This document shows, piece after piece, positions 45,857 to 58,764 of a DNA stretch of 64,000 nucleotides. Each line of letters starts with the position of its first letter. The stretch's first letter is position 1. The notes beneath the pieces were generated by a model, which made no database searches, had not been told where the DNA came from, and saw nothing but the letters and a program-made list of their open reading frames with translations. Source of the stretch: Tetragonia tetragonoides (Eukaryota > Streptophyta > Magnoliopsida > Caryophyllales > Aizoaceae). The position numbers and the translations under genes were made by a program. The stretch is taken from contig CM076143.1 of assembly GCA_038025085.1 (NCBI GenBank), positions 37,532,501-37,596,500 of the forward strand, read 5' to 3'.

Positions 45857-45870
45857 CGTTATCAGCACCA
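45857..45870 (+). other. Copia primer-binding site candidate
   Basis: CGTTATCAGCACC follows the LTR directly. This form (cleaved initiator-tRNA-like priming) is common in plant copia elements. Confidence 0.6.
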
Positions 45871-46699
45871 GCTTCCAATTAACTGAGGGAGGCCATTATT
45901 GACGGGACCCAATTGTAGATTATTCACTGCCTTCGGTAATCGGTACGTTTTACATTGTTTGTCGCTTCATGAATCTTGACTAATTAATTAATGTCTTACT
46001 ACATGCATAGTTCCATCATTCATAATAGATATCTAACCATCTGTCATCTATATGAAAGCTTAGTTTTACTTTGTCTGGTTGTTCAATTCTTTGTCTATTC
46101 ACATGTATAGATATTAGTAGTTAAATACTTTGTTTATTCACATAAAAGTGTACTGTACAATGAATATGTAAATATTATATTGATGCCTCTTGTGCACTTG
46201 CCTTCCTGTTATTATATTTGTCGACTTAAGTGATTGCATATGAGTATCACATGTATTCTTTATGTTATATACTACTTGATCTTTATTTTATTGAAGGTAT
46301 TATGTCAAAACATGCATACTTTTGTTTTATTTTATTGATAATTTTGTTTCAATTTAATCTTGTCTTATATGAACTATTCTGGATGCTTAGAGTGTCATGT
46401 CATGTTAAACTATTTGTTTATTAATAGTTTCATGTATCCCATAGTCTCATGTATATATTCGCATAGTTTAATTGAGTCTATCTATTCACATCGTCCCTTG
46501 TATCTCGGCAAACTATATTATACTTCCCAAATTAAATTTTTTCTTTCTTTCTTTTGCATATACATGTATTATTGCCATGTTTGTGTGTTCTTCGTTTATA
46601 TGCTTACCAGTACATGATACAAACAATTACCCCGTGAATATCTACGTAGTTGTTTATATGGTCGATAGTATCTTGTAATTTCTAACTTATTATACTTTT

Positions 46700-47149
46700 A
46701 TGATAGTACCAATATCGAACATTTCAAAACTTGAGTTTGTGGCTTTGGATATCTCTGGAAAGAACTAATTATCATGGATGCTAGATGCTAAAATCCATTT
46801 GGATGCTAATGGCCTGGGAGATACTATAAAAGAAAAGAGTACAACATCTACCCAAAACAAGGCAAAGACGATGATTTTCCTTCGTCGTCACCTCCATGAG
46901 AGTCTCAAAATTGAGTATTTGACTGTGAAAGACCCACTTGCCCTTTGGACTAATCTAAAGGAGAGATTTGATCATCAAAAAACGGTGATACTTCCCAAAG
47001 CTCATTTGGAATGGATACATTTAAGATTGCAAGATTTTAAATCTGTAACTGAATATAACTCTGTTGTCTTCCGAATTACCTCTCAATTGAATTTATGTGG
47101 TGAAAAAATCACTGATGAACAAATGTTAAAGAAAACATTCTCTAACTTT
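46700..47149 (+). pseudogene. Copia gag, N-terminal part
   Basis: The frame starts at the ATG at 46700 with ISNISKLEFVALDISGKN and has a TAA at 46766-46768 where Tyr is usual. It then continues through WMLDAKIHLDANGLGD, LHESLKIEYLTVKDPLALW and LQDFKSVTEYNSVVFRI to EQMLKKTFS, where the solo LTR interrupts it. It belongs to the UBN2-type gag family. Confidence 0.88.
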
Positions 47150-48452
47150 TGTAGACACCCTAATCGGTTCTCATCCCCTGACACCGCAACTCCTGATGAT
47201 GATGGTAATGGATTAACATGGACGTAAGTAGAAAAGGATATTTCTCGGAAATCTAGACCAAATTCCTTGAAACCTCAGTCTTTGGCTAGCCCTTGTTATA
47301 AGGATTCCAACACCTTTGACTTTGCCTCAATTAGGCTCCCGGATCAAGAGATATCGCGTCTCGAAGATTTGGGTCAAAATCGCTCGATCCCGACCCCTGG
47401 GTCAGCCCAAGGGCAATTTCGTAATTTCCGTCCCCTAACTCTATAAATACTCATTTTCATCCTCTTTTGAGGGAGGTCGATCAGTTTATAATTTTGAGAG
47501 CATTGAGAGCACAAATAATCCCAAATCATAGAGAATTCAGATTTTGAAGACTCAAGCAAGCCATTGCACCCAACCTAGCACCCAAGATTGAAGAGCAATT
47601 CTTATTCTACTTGTCTCGTTTGAATAGAACGTCCAGGTTAACCATCCTGAGGGCCTAAATTCTATATTAAATCTCTTGTTTATTGTTTATAATCATGTTT
47701 TATTTAGCTTTTGATTATGGTTGAATAAATTTGCATGCTTGGGTCCTTGTAAATAATTATGCATGATTAGCTTAATTTAAAGTTCGCATCTTTTTATTGG
47801 TTTATGCAAGTTTGCATCTTTTTTATAGTTTGTGCATGCATGTAGCAACCTTCTAGGTTTATTTTGGCATAAAGTTAATATTTCTGCATCGTTCTTCCTT
47901 TGAAGTTACTAACAAATTTATTGATGTGCATATGTAATGCTTGGCGCGTTTAGCAAAGTGTGGTAGATTGAAGCGTTAAAGTATTGCTCTTATCTCTTGT
48001 TTATGTTTGATAATAGTATGCATGCAAATTGGATATAAATTGTGCAAAGTGATAACATAGGTAATTTGGTTGTCTCTAACCCGCCTAGTTAATGTAGATA
48101 CTTGGACGACCGGATTTATATGGAACCATATAACATAGATAATTATTTGACATGGATAGGCTTAGTAGAGGCCGTTTATTCGGGCGATTTAGACGAGATT
48201 CGTTTTGTTTATTTCGTACCTACACCCCCGAACTCAATATTTAGCCCCATGGGTATGAGTCAATTCCCAATGGAAATTGGGTGCACTTTTTGATGGTTTT
48301 TAATTGTTTCCTAAAAATTGGTGGCGGCTTCATTACTTGCAAATTGTTATTCCCCGTTATAATTTAAATTTCATATGACGTATTATTTAAGAACCATTAA
48401 TTCCAACTAAAAAATATTTCAAATTAGCGCCAGAAAGGCGAGAGTTCTTGCA
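47150..48452 (+). mobile_element. Solo LTR inserted in copia gag
   Basis: The ends are TGTAGACACC and GAGTTCTTGCA. The 5 bp flanks are ACTTT (47145-47149) and CCTTT (48453-48457), four of five. Same family as 38321-40013 but in opposite orientation and 390 bp shorter. Confidence 0.88.
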
Positions 48453-48857
48453 CCTTTCACCCTTCTAATTTGCTCCTGATGCAGCAACATCGTGAAAAGG
48501 GTTTTAAGAAATATCATGAACTGATCTCATGCCTTCTTGTGGCTGAGCAAAATAATGAACTATTATTGAGAAATCATGAGACCCTTTCGACGGGATCTGC
48601 TCCATTCCCTGGAGTGAATATGACTGCATATAATAAAGGTCATGAGGCCCGTCCAACTGATTCTGCTCCATTCCCTGAAGCGAATGTGACTGCATATAAT
48701 AGAGGCCACGCCAGAAGTCGTGGCCACGGACGTGGGCGAGGACGTGGTCGAGGTAATTATCGAGTTGTTCAATTTAAAAATACACATACCCACCAAAAGT
48801 GGGAAGGAAGACATGTTTGGACTGTGATTTTGTTATTGATAAACATTATAGTTATTA
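48453..48857 (+). pseudogene. Copia gag, C-terminal part
   Basis: Resumes the gag frame: HREKGFKKYHELISCLLVAE, NNELLLRNHE, a duplicated SAPFP(G/E)(V/A)N(M/V)TAYN unit and an Arg/Gly-rich GHGRGRGRGRGNYR segment. A zinc knuckle is not recognisable before the next insertion. Confidence 0.85.
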
Positions 48858-49170
48858 TTAGCGCAATTTGGCGAAAATCACCTACAAAGTTTCACTTTTT
48901 GTCCATTACCCCCTGAATTGTTGTTATTTGTTCAGTACCACCTTAAAAGTTGATTCCGCCCTGTGAGTCACCCCTTAAATGAAAATCCGTCCAGCTTTAT
49001 ATTTTTCTGTCTGATTTTCCCTCACATAACTTGCACGAGTCACTTAAAATTGAATTAGCATCCTCTTGAACAGGTTCTTCTTCTTCTTCCTCCTCTTCTT
49101 CATCTTCGTCTTCATCTTTATCATTAAATCATTGTTCTTTAATTTCTTCATCTTCATTGTCGATTTCTTT

Positions 49171-49221
<51 letters not shown>

Positions 49222-49900
49222 CTCTTTGATCTTTGTCTGTACTGCATGTCTGTCCAATTTGGGGGATTGATTTATATGTATGAGATTTTTGTTTTGAGGC
49301 TATGAAGAAGGGGTTGAATGGGGTTGAATGAAAGATTGACATCCTTCACCTTTCAATTTCAACCGACTTAATTTAACCCTAAATCAAAGTAAAGCAAAAT
49401 CAACCAAAATAATGGCAACAATCCGTTCATTTTACTGAATTTGGGGGTAAAAAAACGTTAATTTAGTGCAAAAATGGGGAGAAAACATAAAAGGATTGGA
49501 GAGAGAAAGATTTGACTTTGAAAGAGATGAGAGAAAATCAAAATCAAATAGAGGAAGATTGAGATGGTGAAGAAAGAAGGCCAACAAATGGCAGATACCG
49601 GGGGGGGGGGGGTAATTAGGGGTGAAGCGATTACTTTTGTAAGTTAGGTCATTAATTAATTAATGGTCAAATGGGTAATTAAATTGTTTGGTAAAATAGG
49701 GGGTTCAATTAAATTGACATGTGCTTCACACGTGAGGGCAAAACGGGAACAAAAGTAAGGAATTTGGTCTGCAAATCACTTAAGGGGTGACTCGCAAGGC
49801 GGAATCAACTTTTAAGGTGGTACTGAACAAATAACAACAATTCAGGGGGTACTGGACAAAAAGTAGAACTTTGTAGGTGGTTTTCACCAAATTGCGCTAA
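48858..49900. mobile_element. DNA element with about 125 bp terminal inverted repeats
   Basis: The left arm from TTAGCGCAATTTGGCG (48858) and the right arm ending CCAAATTGCGCTAA (49900) are near-perfect inverted repeats down to TGAGTCACCCCTTAA and its complement at about 49780. The core holds a (TC)n tract at 49172-49218 and a G run near 49600. There is no transposase. The flanks share only TTATTA, so the superfamily is unclear; the long arms recall Mutator-like or fold-back elements. Confidence 0.85.
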
Positions 49901-51290
49901 TTATTATTGCTATTCATAATGTTTGGATATTTTTATTAAACATGTGTTATTATTTCAAATGAAGAATATGGAGGCTGCACTAGTGATCAATGGAGAAGAA
50001 GTATGTCTCGCGGATAATGCAACCACACACACACTATATTGAAAACTAAGAATTATTTTTCTTATTTGGTGATGCAAAAGGCAATTGTTAGTACTATATC
50101 TGGTAGTACAAATTTAATAGATGCAATATCATTGCCTGGAGGAACAAAATTTGAAATTGATAATGCATTATTCTCTCCCATGTCTCAAATAAATTTATTG
50201 AGTTTTAAAGATATTCGCCGAAATGGATATCATATTGATACAAAAAGTGAAGAAAGTGATGAATACCTTAACATTACATGCATAATTGCGGGTAACAAAT
50301 GTGTGTTGGAAAGATTACCCGCATTTTCTTCAGGATTGTACTATACCAAAATCATTACAATTGAGAAGCATGTAATTGTAAGCCAGAAGTTTACAGGTCA
50401 TGAGCAATTTATTGTTTGGCATGACCGATTGGGCCATCCCGGGTCATTGATGATGTGAAAAATCAATGATAATTCTTGTGGGCACACATTGAAGAGCCAG
50501 AAGATTCTTCAAACAAATAAAATTTCGTGTGCTGCTTGTTCACAAGGAAATTTTATGATTAGATCATCACCAACTAAAGTAGGGTTTAAGTCCCTTACTT
50601 TTCTGGAACGTATACAAGGAGATATATGGGGACCATTTAGATATTTTATGGTTTTGATTGATGCATCAACCAGATGATCACATGTATCCTTGTTGTCCAC
50701 TCGCAACCTGGCGTTTGCGAGATTACTTGCTCAACTTATAAGATTACGAGCACATTTTCCAGATTACCCAATAAAGACAATTCGTCTTGACAATGCTGGT
50801 GAATTCACATCCCAAACTTTTAATGATTATTGCATGTCAATTGGGATAAGTGTTGAGCATCCTGTTGCACATGTACATACACAGAATGGTCTTGCGGACT
50901 CACTAATCAAGCGTTTGCAATTAATTGCAAGACCAATACTCCTAAAATAAAAACTTCCAATTAATGCTTGGGGACATGCTATACTGCATGCGACAACACT
51001 AATTCGCATCAGGCCAACAAGTTATCATGAATCATCCCCCTTACAAATGGTTTTTGGTCAGGAACCAAATGTTTTCCATCTAAGAACTTTTGGATGTGCT
51101 GTATATGTACCAATTGCTCCACCACAACGCACTAAGATCGGACCTCAAAGGAGGTTGGGAATATATGTTGGGTATGAATCTCCGTCTATAATCAAATATC
51201 TTGAGCCATCAACAAGAGATTTATTTACGGCTCGATTTGCTGATTGTCATTTTGACAAATCTGTTTTCCCAACATTAGGGGAAGAAACTA
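49901..51290 (+). pseudogene. Copia protease remnant, pre-integrase and integrase
   Basis: A protease-like segment VINGEEVCLADNATTH lies near 49995. GAG-pre-integrase follows: LFSPMSQINLLSFKDIRRNG and HDRLGHPGS near 50420, with SCAACSQGNF completing the HHCC site. The integrase core shows GDIWGPF near 50625 (first Asp), IRLDNAGEFTSQTFNDYC near 50790 (second Asp) and a run to LRTFGCAVYVP and GIYVGYESPS. Stops occur near 50039, 50457, 50676 and 50948. Confidence 0.88.
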
Positions 51291-51407
51291 AACAGCTGGA
51301 AAAGAAGATAAGTTGGAATGAATTATCATTATTGTATCTTGATCCTCGTACAAAGCAATGTGAACTGGAAGTTCAAAAGATAATTCATACAGAGATTAGC
51401 AAATCAA

Positions 51408-52709
51408 ATGCCAGACGCATTTACTGACCCAAAGAGAGTCACTAGGTCACATATACCAGTTGTTAATGCTCCTATTAGAAAGGATGTCCCTGAAGGACAA
51501 AAGCTTATTGCTAAAGAATCTGTGGCGCCCTTGAAGCGTGGTAGACCACTTGGTTCCAAAGACAAAAGTCCCCGACAAAGAAAAGGAGCAAGGATACTGG
51601 ATGGCCAAATCGAGGAAATAACAACTCATGAAGAGCCTATCGACATGACTAATATTATCTCAGAAGAGACTCAGGTACCTAAAACTTGTGAAAATGAAGA
51701 GATCTCGATAAATTATGTCGTGTCAGGAAGAGTTTGGAACCGAAATAATATCGACGTCGATGATATTTTTGCATATAATGTAGCGCTAGATGTTATGGAT
51801 GATAATGAGGATCACGAACCAAAGTCTATTGATGAATGTAGACGTAGAAATGATTGGCCAAAATGGAAAGAAGCAATTGAGGCAGAATTGAAATCCCTAG
51901 CAAAGCGAGAAGTTTTTGGACATATAGTCCGCACACCTAATGGTAAAAATCAGTTGGGTACAAATGGGTTTTTGTGAGAAAACGAAACGAGAAAGGTGAA
52001 ATTGTGAGATATAAAGATCGTTTAGTTGCACAAGGTTTTTCTCAAAGGTCTGGTATTGATTTTGAGGAGACATACTCTCCCATGGTGGATGCAACTACTT
52101 TTCGCTATCTAATTAGTCTGGCAATACAAGAGGGACTTGATTTGCGTCTGATGGATGTCGTGACAGCCTATCTATCTGGCTCACTTGATAATGACATTTA
52201 CATGAAACTCCCTGAGGGTTTTAAACTACCACAAGCATGCAATTCTAATTCTTGAGAGCATTACTCAATCAAATTAATATAGATCTCTATATGGGTTGAA
52301 ACAATCTGGGCGCATATGGTATAATCGCCTTAGTGAATACTTATTGAAGCAAGGTTATAAAAATGATGAGATTTGCCCATGTATATTTATAAAGAGATTT
52401 GGAGTTGAGTTTGTCATAATTGCAGTATATGTCGATGACTTAAATATTATTGGAACTCTCGAAGAGCTTCCAAAAGCTGTTGAGTGCTTAAAGAAAGAAT
52501 TCGAGATGAAAGATCTTGGAAAGACAAAATTTTGTCTAGGATTACAAATTGAGCATTTAAACAATGGAATCCTTGTGCATCAAACAACTTATACAGAAAA
52601 GTTGTCAAAACGATTTATGATGGATAAAGCACATAATTCGAGCACTCCAATGGTCGTAAGGTCACTTGATGCAGATAAAGACCCATTTCGACCCGCAGAA
52701 AAAAAATGA
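51408..52709 (+). pseudogene. Copia reverse transcriptase
   Basis: Blocks in order: WPKWKEAIEAELKSLAKREV (51855), VRYKDRLVAQGFSQRSGIDF and ETYSPMVDATTFRYL (52000-52110), LMDVVTAYLSGSLD with the first catalytic Asp (52150), LKQSGRIWYNRL (52300) and the catalytic VYVDDLNIIG (52430). The frame is broken near 51975 and 52255, so it is dead. Confidence 0.9.
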
Positions 52710-53430
52710 TGAGATTCTTGGCCCTGAAGTGCCATATCTAAGTGCAATAGGAGCACTGATGTACCTTGCTAGTCATACACGACCTGATATATCATTTTCA
52801 GTTAATCTATTGGCAAGATATAATTCGTGTCCCACACGAAGACATTGGAATGGAGTTAAGCAAATACTTCGTTATCTTCAAGGTAAAAAGGATATGGATT
52901 TATATTTTCCTAACTTACCAAAAGAAGATTTGGTTGGTTTTGCAGATGCAGGTTATTTATCTGATCCCCATAATGGTCGATCGCAAACAAGATATGTGTT
53001 TACATGTGGTGGCACCGCCATATCATGGCATTCCATGAAACAAACTATAGCAGCCACCTCCTCTAACCATGCAGAACTTTTAGCTATCCATGAAGCTAGC
53101 CGAGAGTGCGTATGGTTAAGATCTATGATTCAGCACATACGTGAGCTTGCGGACTGCCATCAACAAAGGAGACACCAACGATCCTACATGAAGATAATGC
53201 TGCGTGCATTGCTCAACTTAAGGAAGGGTACATTAAAGGTGATAGAACAAAACACATTTTACCAAAATTATTTTTCACTCATGATCTTCAGAATATGGTG
53301 ATATTCGAGTTCAGCAAGTTTGTTCAAGTGACAATTTGGCAGATTTGTTTACCAAAGCTCTACCTACGGCAACATTCAAGAAGCTGATTCACAAAATTGG
53401 TTTGCGCCGACTAAAAGATCTCACTTGATG
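52666..53430 (+). pseudogene. Copia RNase H
   Basis: Includes YLSAIGALMYLASHTRPDIS, HWNGVKQILRYLQGKKDMDL, GFADAGYLSDPHNGRSQTRY and ATSSNHAELLAIHEASRECV, with the catalytic Asp and Glu visible. The frame breaks near 53150, then LADLFTKALPT-like sequence ends the product at about 53430. Confidence 0.88.
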
Positions 53431-53646
53431 CAATTTTCAGGGGGAGTAAGTACGCGCTGCACTCTTTTTCCCTTAGTCATGGTTTTATCCCACTGTGTTT
53501 TCCTGACAAGGTTTTAATGAGGAAGTATCTTTAGCGTATTAAGAATAATGTACTCTTTTTCCTTCACGAGATTTTTATCCCATTGGGTTTTTCCTAGTAA
53601 GGTTTTAATGAGACATATTCTTTAGCAATGTACATCCAATGGGGAG

Positions 53647-53981
<335 letters not shown>

Positions 53982-53986
53982 AGAAA

Positions 53987-55650
53987 TAAATATTAATAAA
54001 TCTTATTTCCTCCAAGAATGCATATTCCAAATCAAATAATAACATTACTAAATATTATAAATATGCGGGACATTACAATAGCGCTAAAAAAAATTATACG
54101 GCTAGGCCTGTTAAAAGTAAAAACGTAACATTATGCTTTTTTAATAGGCTAAAACTCTAGACAAGTACTAATAATTCACTCAAACACACCGCGCCCTCAT
54201 ATTCTCTCTCTCTCTCTGCCGCAGGAGTCTGGTCTCGAGCTCTATCACCCGCTCCAACTCTTTCACCCCCTTCAACCATCTTTCTCCACTCTTTCACTGC
54301 TTCCAAACGACCCATACCCACAAGAAGGTTAATGCCCTGTTCACCATGTTGCATTCCGTTCCGTTCCGTTCGAGGGTGTCTGTTTGTGTTTTAATTGTGT
54401 TTCTGTACCAGGGTGATCCTGATACATTGAAAGGCTCTTATTATTTTTGACCCTTTTTTTTTATTTTCAAGTCCCTAATTTTATTCATTTATTGATCAGG
54501 TTTCACTGCACTTACTAGTTAATTTGTTTTTTCAACAAAATTGAGGCAAAAAGCCCATAAGGTCTGTGGGCAAGCCCGACCCGTGAACAGGGCAGGTAAG
54601 GGCAAGTAATCTGTCCCATTTGAACAGGTGGAGCTTTGACATATTAGGCATGTCCGGTAGATTTGTGTCTCCTAGCCCGGCAAGTGACCCACCCAAGCCC
54701 GCTCATGATCAGCTCTATTCTAGCTTCGACTTTGATTCTACCTTTTAAAGTAGAATTACATGAAGAAGGATTTCGCTCCTTTTGTCTCATCATGCATTGA
54801 TCTTTGTGTGTTTTGCGACCGGGTAGCTTCTTGAGGACTAATTCACATCTTATCTAGGTTATGTTCTTTGCAAATATAGATTATGATTGTTGAACGATTT
54901 TCCGTGCTTGCTGAAACATTTATCCTTGTACATTTTGATTTGTGACCACGGTAGAATACTTTATCCATTCCTTTGCAAGTGTCCCTTTGTGGTTGGAACA
55001 ATAATTTGACTTAAGTTAAATAGACTACTCGGCGACCATTAATTTGACTAAAATGTATTACAACAAGATCATTTGTATTGTAAAGGAAAATTACCACCCT
55101 GTTTTCCTAGTAAATTGCATCAAGATCATTTGTATACTCTATTCAGATGTAACAACGACGAGGGAGAGTCGAAAGTGTATGTATGAGAGAAGGGCTAGGA
55201 TGGGATGAAGATGAAGGAAGAAATTTTTGTGGACAACCATGAAGACATTTCAAGAAGGGAGACTAAGTCCAAGTTTTTATAACCAGCTCAAGAGTGAATA
55301 CATACAGACTATTAAGTAGAAATATGCTTATCCTTACATTTCCTAGTGTTTTGTTTAGTTGAATGCTCTCTGATATCTGTTATGACCGAGTTCTGTGTGA
55401 TATTGCTTGTTCATCTTTTCATAATTTTACTGTACTTGGTTGTCGTTTTTTCCCTGCTGATTACAAATCACATGCCTCTCTCCATGACTTCTAACAAGTA
55501 ATGATACTAATAAATCTACTGAGTTAATTATAATAAGAACTGGAAAATTGAATAGGAAAACATATTATAAAATCCGCAACATGGTTGAGTATTCTCTTAA
55601 TGGTCCAAAAATGATTTTCGCAAAATCAATTAGATTATAGAAGGCGGCGC
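53987..55650. other. Intergenic, no gene supported
   Basis: Contains a CT-rich stretch (54200-54310) resembling a plant 5' leader but with no supported open frame, and a tract with CCGACCCGTGAACAGG...GATCAGCTCTA at about 54560-54716 that looks like one end of an old hAT MITE. Confidence 0.4.
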
Positions 55651-57000
55651 TCACTATGCCAGATTTCGTTTTTAATAACGCTCCCGACATGAAGCTATAA
55701 TGCTTTTAAGTGTTATTGTTTGGGGGAGGAAAATAATAATTCTTATAAGCGTTATTGTTTCCTTCCGTCTAATTAACGATTGTTTGTGTCAAGCGTTATT
55801 ATTTCGGTCCCTCATTTGACACTTTGCAATAAAAATATTATTATTGGCCAGTTAACGTTATAAGAGTTGTGTGTGCACGGTTTAATAGAAAACCGTTATA
55901 GTTGTTTTTTTGTCTTTTTTTTTTTTTTTTTTTTTTTTTTCCGTTGGCTGCAGCTACTATCTAGTCTATATTGCGCACTCTACTAGTCAAAAACCTTGAG
56001 CTAGCTCGCACACACAACATCTACCAAAATAGAAATCTGACCTTTGACATAATTCCAAAATAATTCGCCATTCATATCCAAAATAATTCCAGAGTCGAAA
56101 TACATCATTAAAAAAACAACACAATTTCTAATCCACCATCCAATCCATAAATTTGTCTCACTACCTTCTAACATAAGTAAACATAAAGAAAGAGGAACCA
56201 CCTCAACTAAGCATTAACGTTCACATGTTTCGCCCACTCACTTCTAACCTCATCTATTTGTCTTTGAGAGAACGTGGCATCCCCGAACTACTCCGGATAA
56301 TATTGCATTACAACGCAATTTGATGTTAGTTTGCCCACGGAAATGCATACACAATAGCACGCAATGCAACCATAAAAAAGCAGATGTAGGTTCCTAGCGG
56401 TTGCAAGGTTAAAAAACAAGAAACGTGTGGGGCGACTTTCTGTCTTGGTGATCTCTCTTGGTGATCAACAAAGGTAAGGAAAACCAACAGTATTTATAAC
56501 TTAAGTACGTACATATCGTCTCTGGGATCACATATTGGTTGTGTTCAATAACATCCTTCATGAATCTCATAAAATAATAGGCACAATCCTTGTTGTTTGT
56601 CTGGTGAGGGCCCTTACACCAAAACATAGTTTCAGAGACCAGTGAAAATATTTAATATATCCTAATGTGTTTCAAGTACAAACCTTGACTTCGGTCCATT
56701 TGACGTAGTTGTTTTTATGTTTGCTGAGCTTCGCAGAGGGTTATTTGCACGAAACATTAGCAAAGCTTTAAAAATATCAAAAGAACTGGGTTAATAATAT
56801 GAGATATAACACACACCCACACGATGAAAGATAATCAGATGCTAACAAATTAAAGAGATTCTTCATGTGAGGTCTTTCATTGGGGTCACTGTGCAAAGAA
56901 TCCAAATAGTAAACAATTTCATCATGCGCATTTATGAGATCAACACCCAATGGAACCTGAGAGAATGTAAACAAATGATATTTGATTATCACCAAAGTAA
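55651..57000 (-). mobile_element. CACTA (En/Spm) transposon terminus with Ulp1-like gene
   Basis: Position 55651 begins CACTATGCCAGATTTCG, a CACTA-type end. The next 250 bp carry several subterminal AAGCGTTATT/TAACGTTATA-type repeats, as expected for this superfamily. A Ulp1-like protease gene lies further in. The opposite terminus was not found, so the right limit is the last recognisable coding trace. Confidence 0.65.
56500..56960 (-). pseudogene. Ulp1-like cysteine protease of a CACTA element, broken
   Basis: Three minus-strand exons are visible. Exon a (56847-56956) holds EIVYYLDSL. Exon b (56684 to about 56730) ends NNYVKWTEVK before GTTTGT. Exon c (about 56519-56611) holds HQTNNKDCAYYFMRFMKDVI with the candidate catalytic Cys (usual CGYY is CAYY here). 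This matches the C48 protease domains carried by plant CACTA elements. In exon a the expected His-Trp motif is present but one frame off from the DSL part, so the gene is dead. Confidence 0.7.
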
Positions 57001-58060
57001 GGTATTCTCAAGGCCACCGGATCGGAGGCTGTCAAAGAAAAGGTCATGCAGCAGACGCTCTCACATCAGAGTTAATGTAAATTGATGTGCTAGAGATGGT
57101 GTTCTGTCCAAGGGAAGTTAGTTGATCACGCAACATACAACTTGGCCAATGATACCTATAGAACGCTACTACTCAGCATACAACATGTATCTTTGTTCAT
57201 GCACTTTCTAGTTTCTGTAATATAGCTTTAAAAATGAATTAGCGGGAAAACTTTCATATAAGATCTATTTTTCCCAACAAATGAAAGGGAATGCAAAAAT
57301 CTGCTAACCTACTTCAGAATATATAGCATCACTAAACATATCAACAATTACCAGAAACGAAACATTAGATATATCTTTAAAGTGACTCACTCTGCATTAT
57401 AAGGTGCGAGAAACAACTTATCCTTTGTAGCCTTTTCTATTAAGGCATCAGCAATGTATTGTGATTGTTCTACTTGCTTCTTTGCATCGACTAAGGGTAC
57501 CAGGGATATGGAATGAGGGCATAAGAACGCAAAGTTCATTATTAACCCAAAAGTTCTTTATTAACCCATGCGTGAGCAAATTCTGATATAACGACCTAAA
57601 TTAATCATGCCAATAACACAAGAAATTAGTAAAGTGAATTAGTCTAGTGTAGTCTCCAATATTGAGAATGTTGTCATTAACCGAACAAGCGGATACTTAT
57701 TCTTTAACTACAACGTTTTGCGCACACATATAATAATTTACTGGTGAAAATCACATGACTGTAAATTTTTTGAAGAAACACTAGTACATTCATTTAGTCA
57801 TAGCCATTTATTTTCATTTTCCCATAAGTGAACATGAGGTGCCATAGGTGGACCTTAGGCCCCGTAGGTGGACAAAGTACCAAACACGTAGACCAAAGTC
57901 TACCTTCATGTCATTGTGTGCATATTGAATTGAGTTACTTTTAACTCCTTATCGTACGTACATATTTTTTGTAGTAACATTTTCTTTGCGTGTGGACATC
58001 TTTTCTTTGCGTGTCCTATCGCTGTTGCGGTTAGGAGACATGTTCTACAATAGGTAAAAG
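57001..58060. other. Intergenic, nothing recognised
   Basis: No supported open frame and no terminal repeats. It may hold more of the CACTA element. Confidence 0.4.
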
Positions 58061-58657
58061 TTTACGAATCCCCAAGGGGTTTGAACCAGGAGAGGAAGTG
58101 GTTCATTCGCCACATTAGAGGTAAGGGTCTGCTCGATAAACTAAGGCGTGCTATTTTTGTCACTACGGTGTATGAAATTTGGATAGAAAGGAACATGAGG
58201 TGTTTTAAAAATCAACAGCGAAGTTGTACAAAAAAATTGTTAAGAGTATACAATATGTTGTTTACATCAGATTGTTGCATAGATAGGGAGGCTTGCTGAA
58301 CAACTCCTCTCTGAATTGTAGGAAGGTGTATAGGGTCTGTTCATTTGGTGAATTGTATATGGACTGGGGTACGCTCCGGATTGGCTGTAATTAGAGCTGT
58401 CAAAAGCTGACCCGAACTGGAAACCCGACCCCTTTTTTTTAGGGTTCTGACAAAACTTTTTCGACCTAAACCCGTTTACAATTCGGTAAAATAAACTAAA
58501 AAGTGGATTCGACCCAAAACCAACCCATAACCGACCCGACCCGAACCCAAAGTGACCCAACCCGTAACCCACTCGGTCGACCCGTTTGACAGGTCTAGCT
58601 GTAACTCTTTCCTAAGGATTTTGCAATGGAAATTTAACCTTTTCCAAAAAAAAAAAA
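58060..58657 (+). mobile_element. LINE 3' relic, split by a MITE
   Basis: Encodes ERKWFIRHIRGKGLLDKLRR and IWIERNMRCF, equivalent to the C-terminal block of the LINE at 37631. It ends in twelve A at 58646-58657. Its 3' untranslated part is interrupted by the hAT MITE at 58392-58597. Confidence 0.8.
58392..58597. mobile_element. hAT MITE in the LINE tail
   Basis: The ends TAGAGCTGTCAAA and TAGACCTGTCAAA (inverted) have 8 bp flanks GCTGTAAT and GCTGTAAC (seven of eight). Internally rich in GACCCGACCC-type units, like the MITE at 43847. Confidence 0.9.
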
Positions 58658-58764
58658 GCATTTTCTCGCATAAAACCAATGGGCTTCAAAATACCCACTT
58701 AACTCGAACGAACTTTTACTTCATCCAACTCATAAAATATACTTACATACTCCTATATCATAAC

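Noticed and set aside
49172..49218. Arg/Glu-rich and Ser/Leu-rich open frames across the TC tract
   Set aside because: Low-complexity translation of a microsatellite.
57641..57655. CTAGTGTAG as the second CACTA terminus
   Set aside because: Lacks the inverted CACTATGCCAGATTT sequence and the subterminal repeats.
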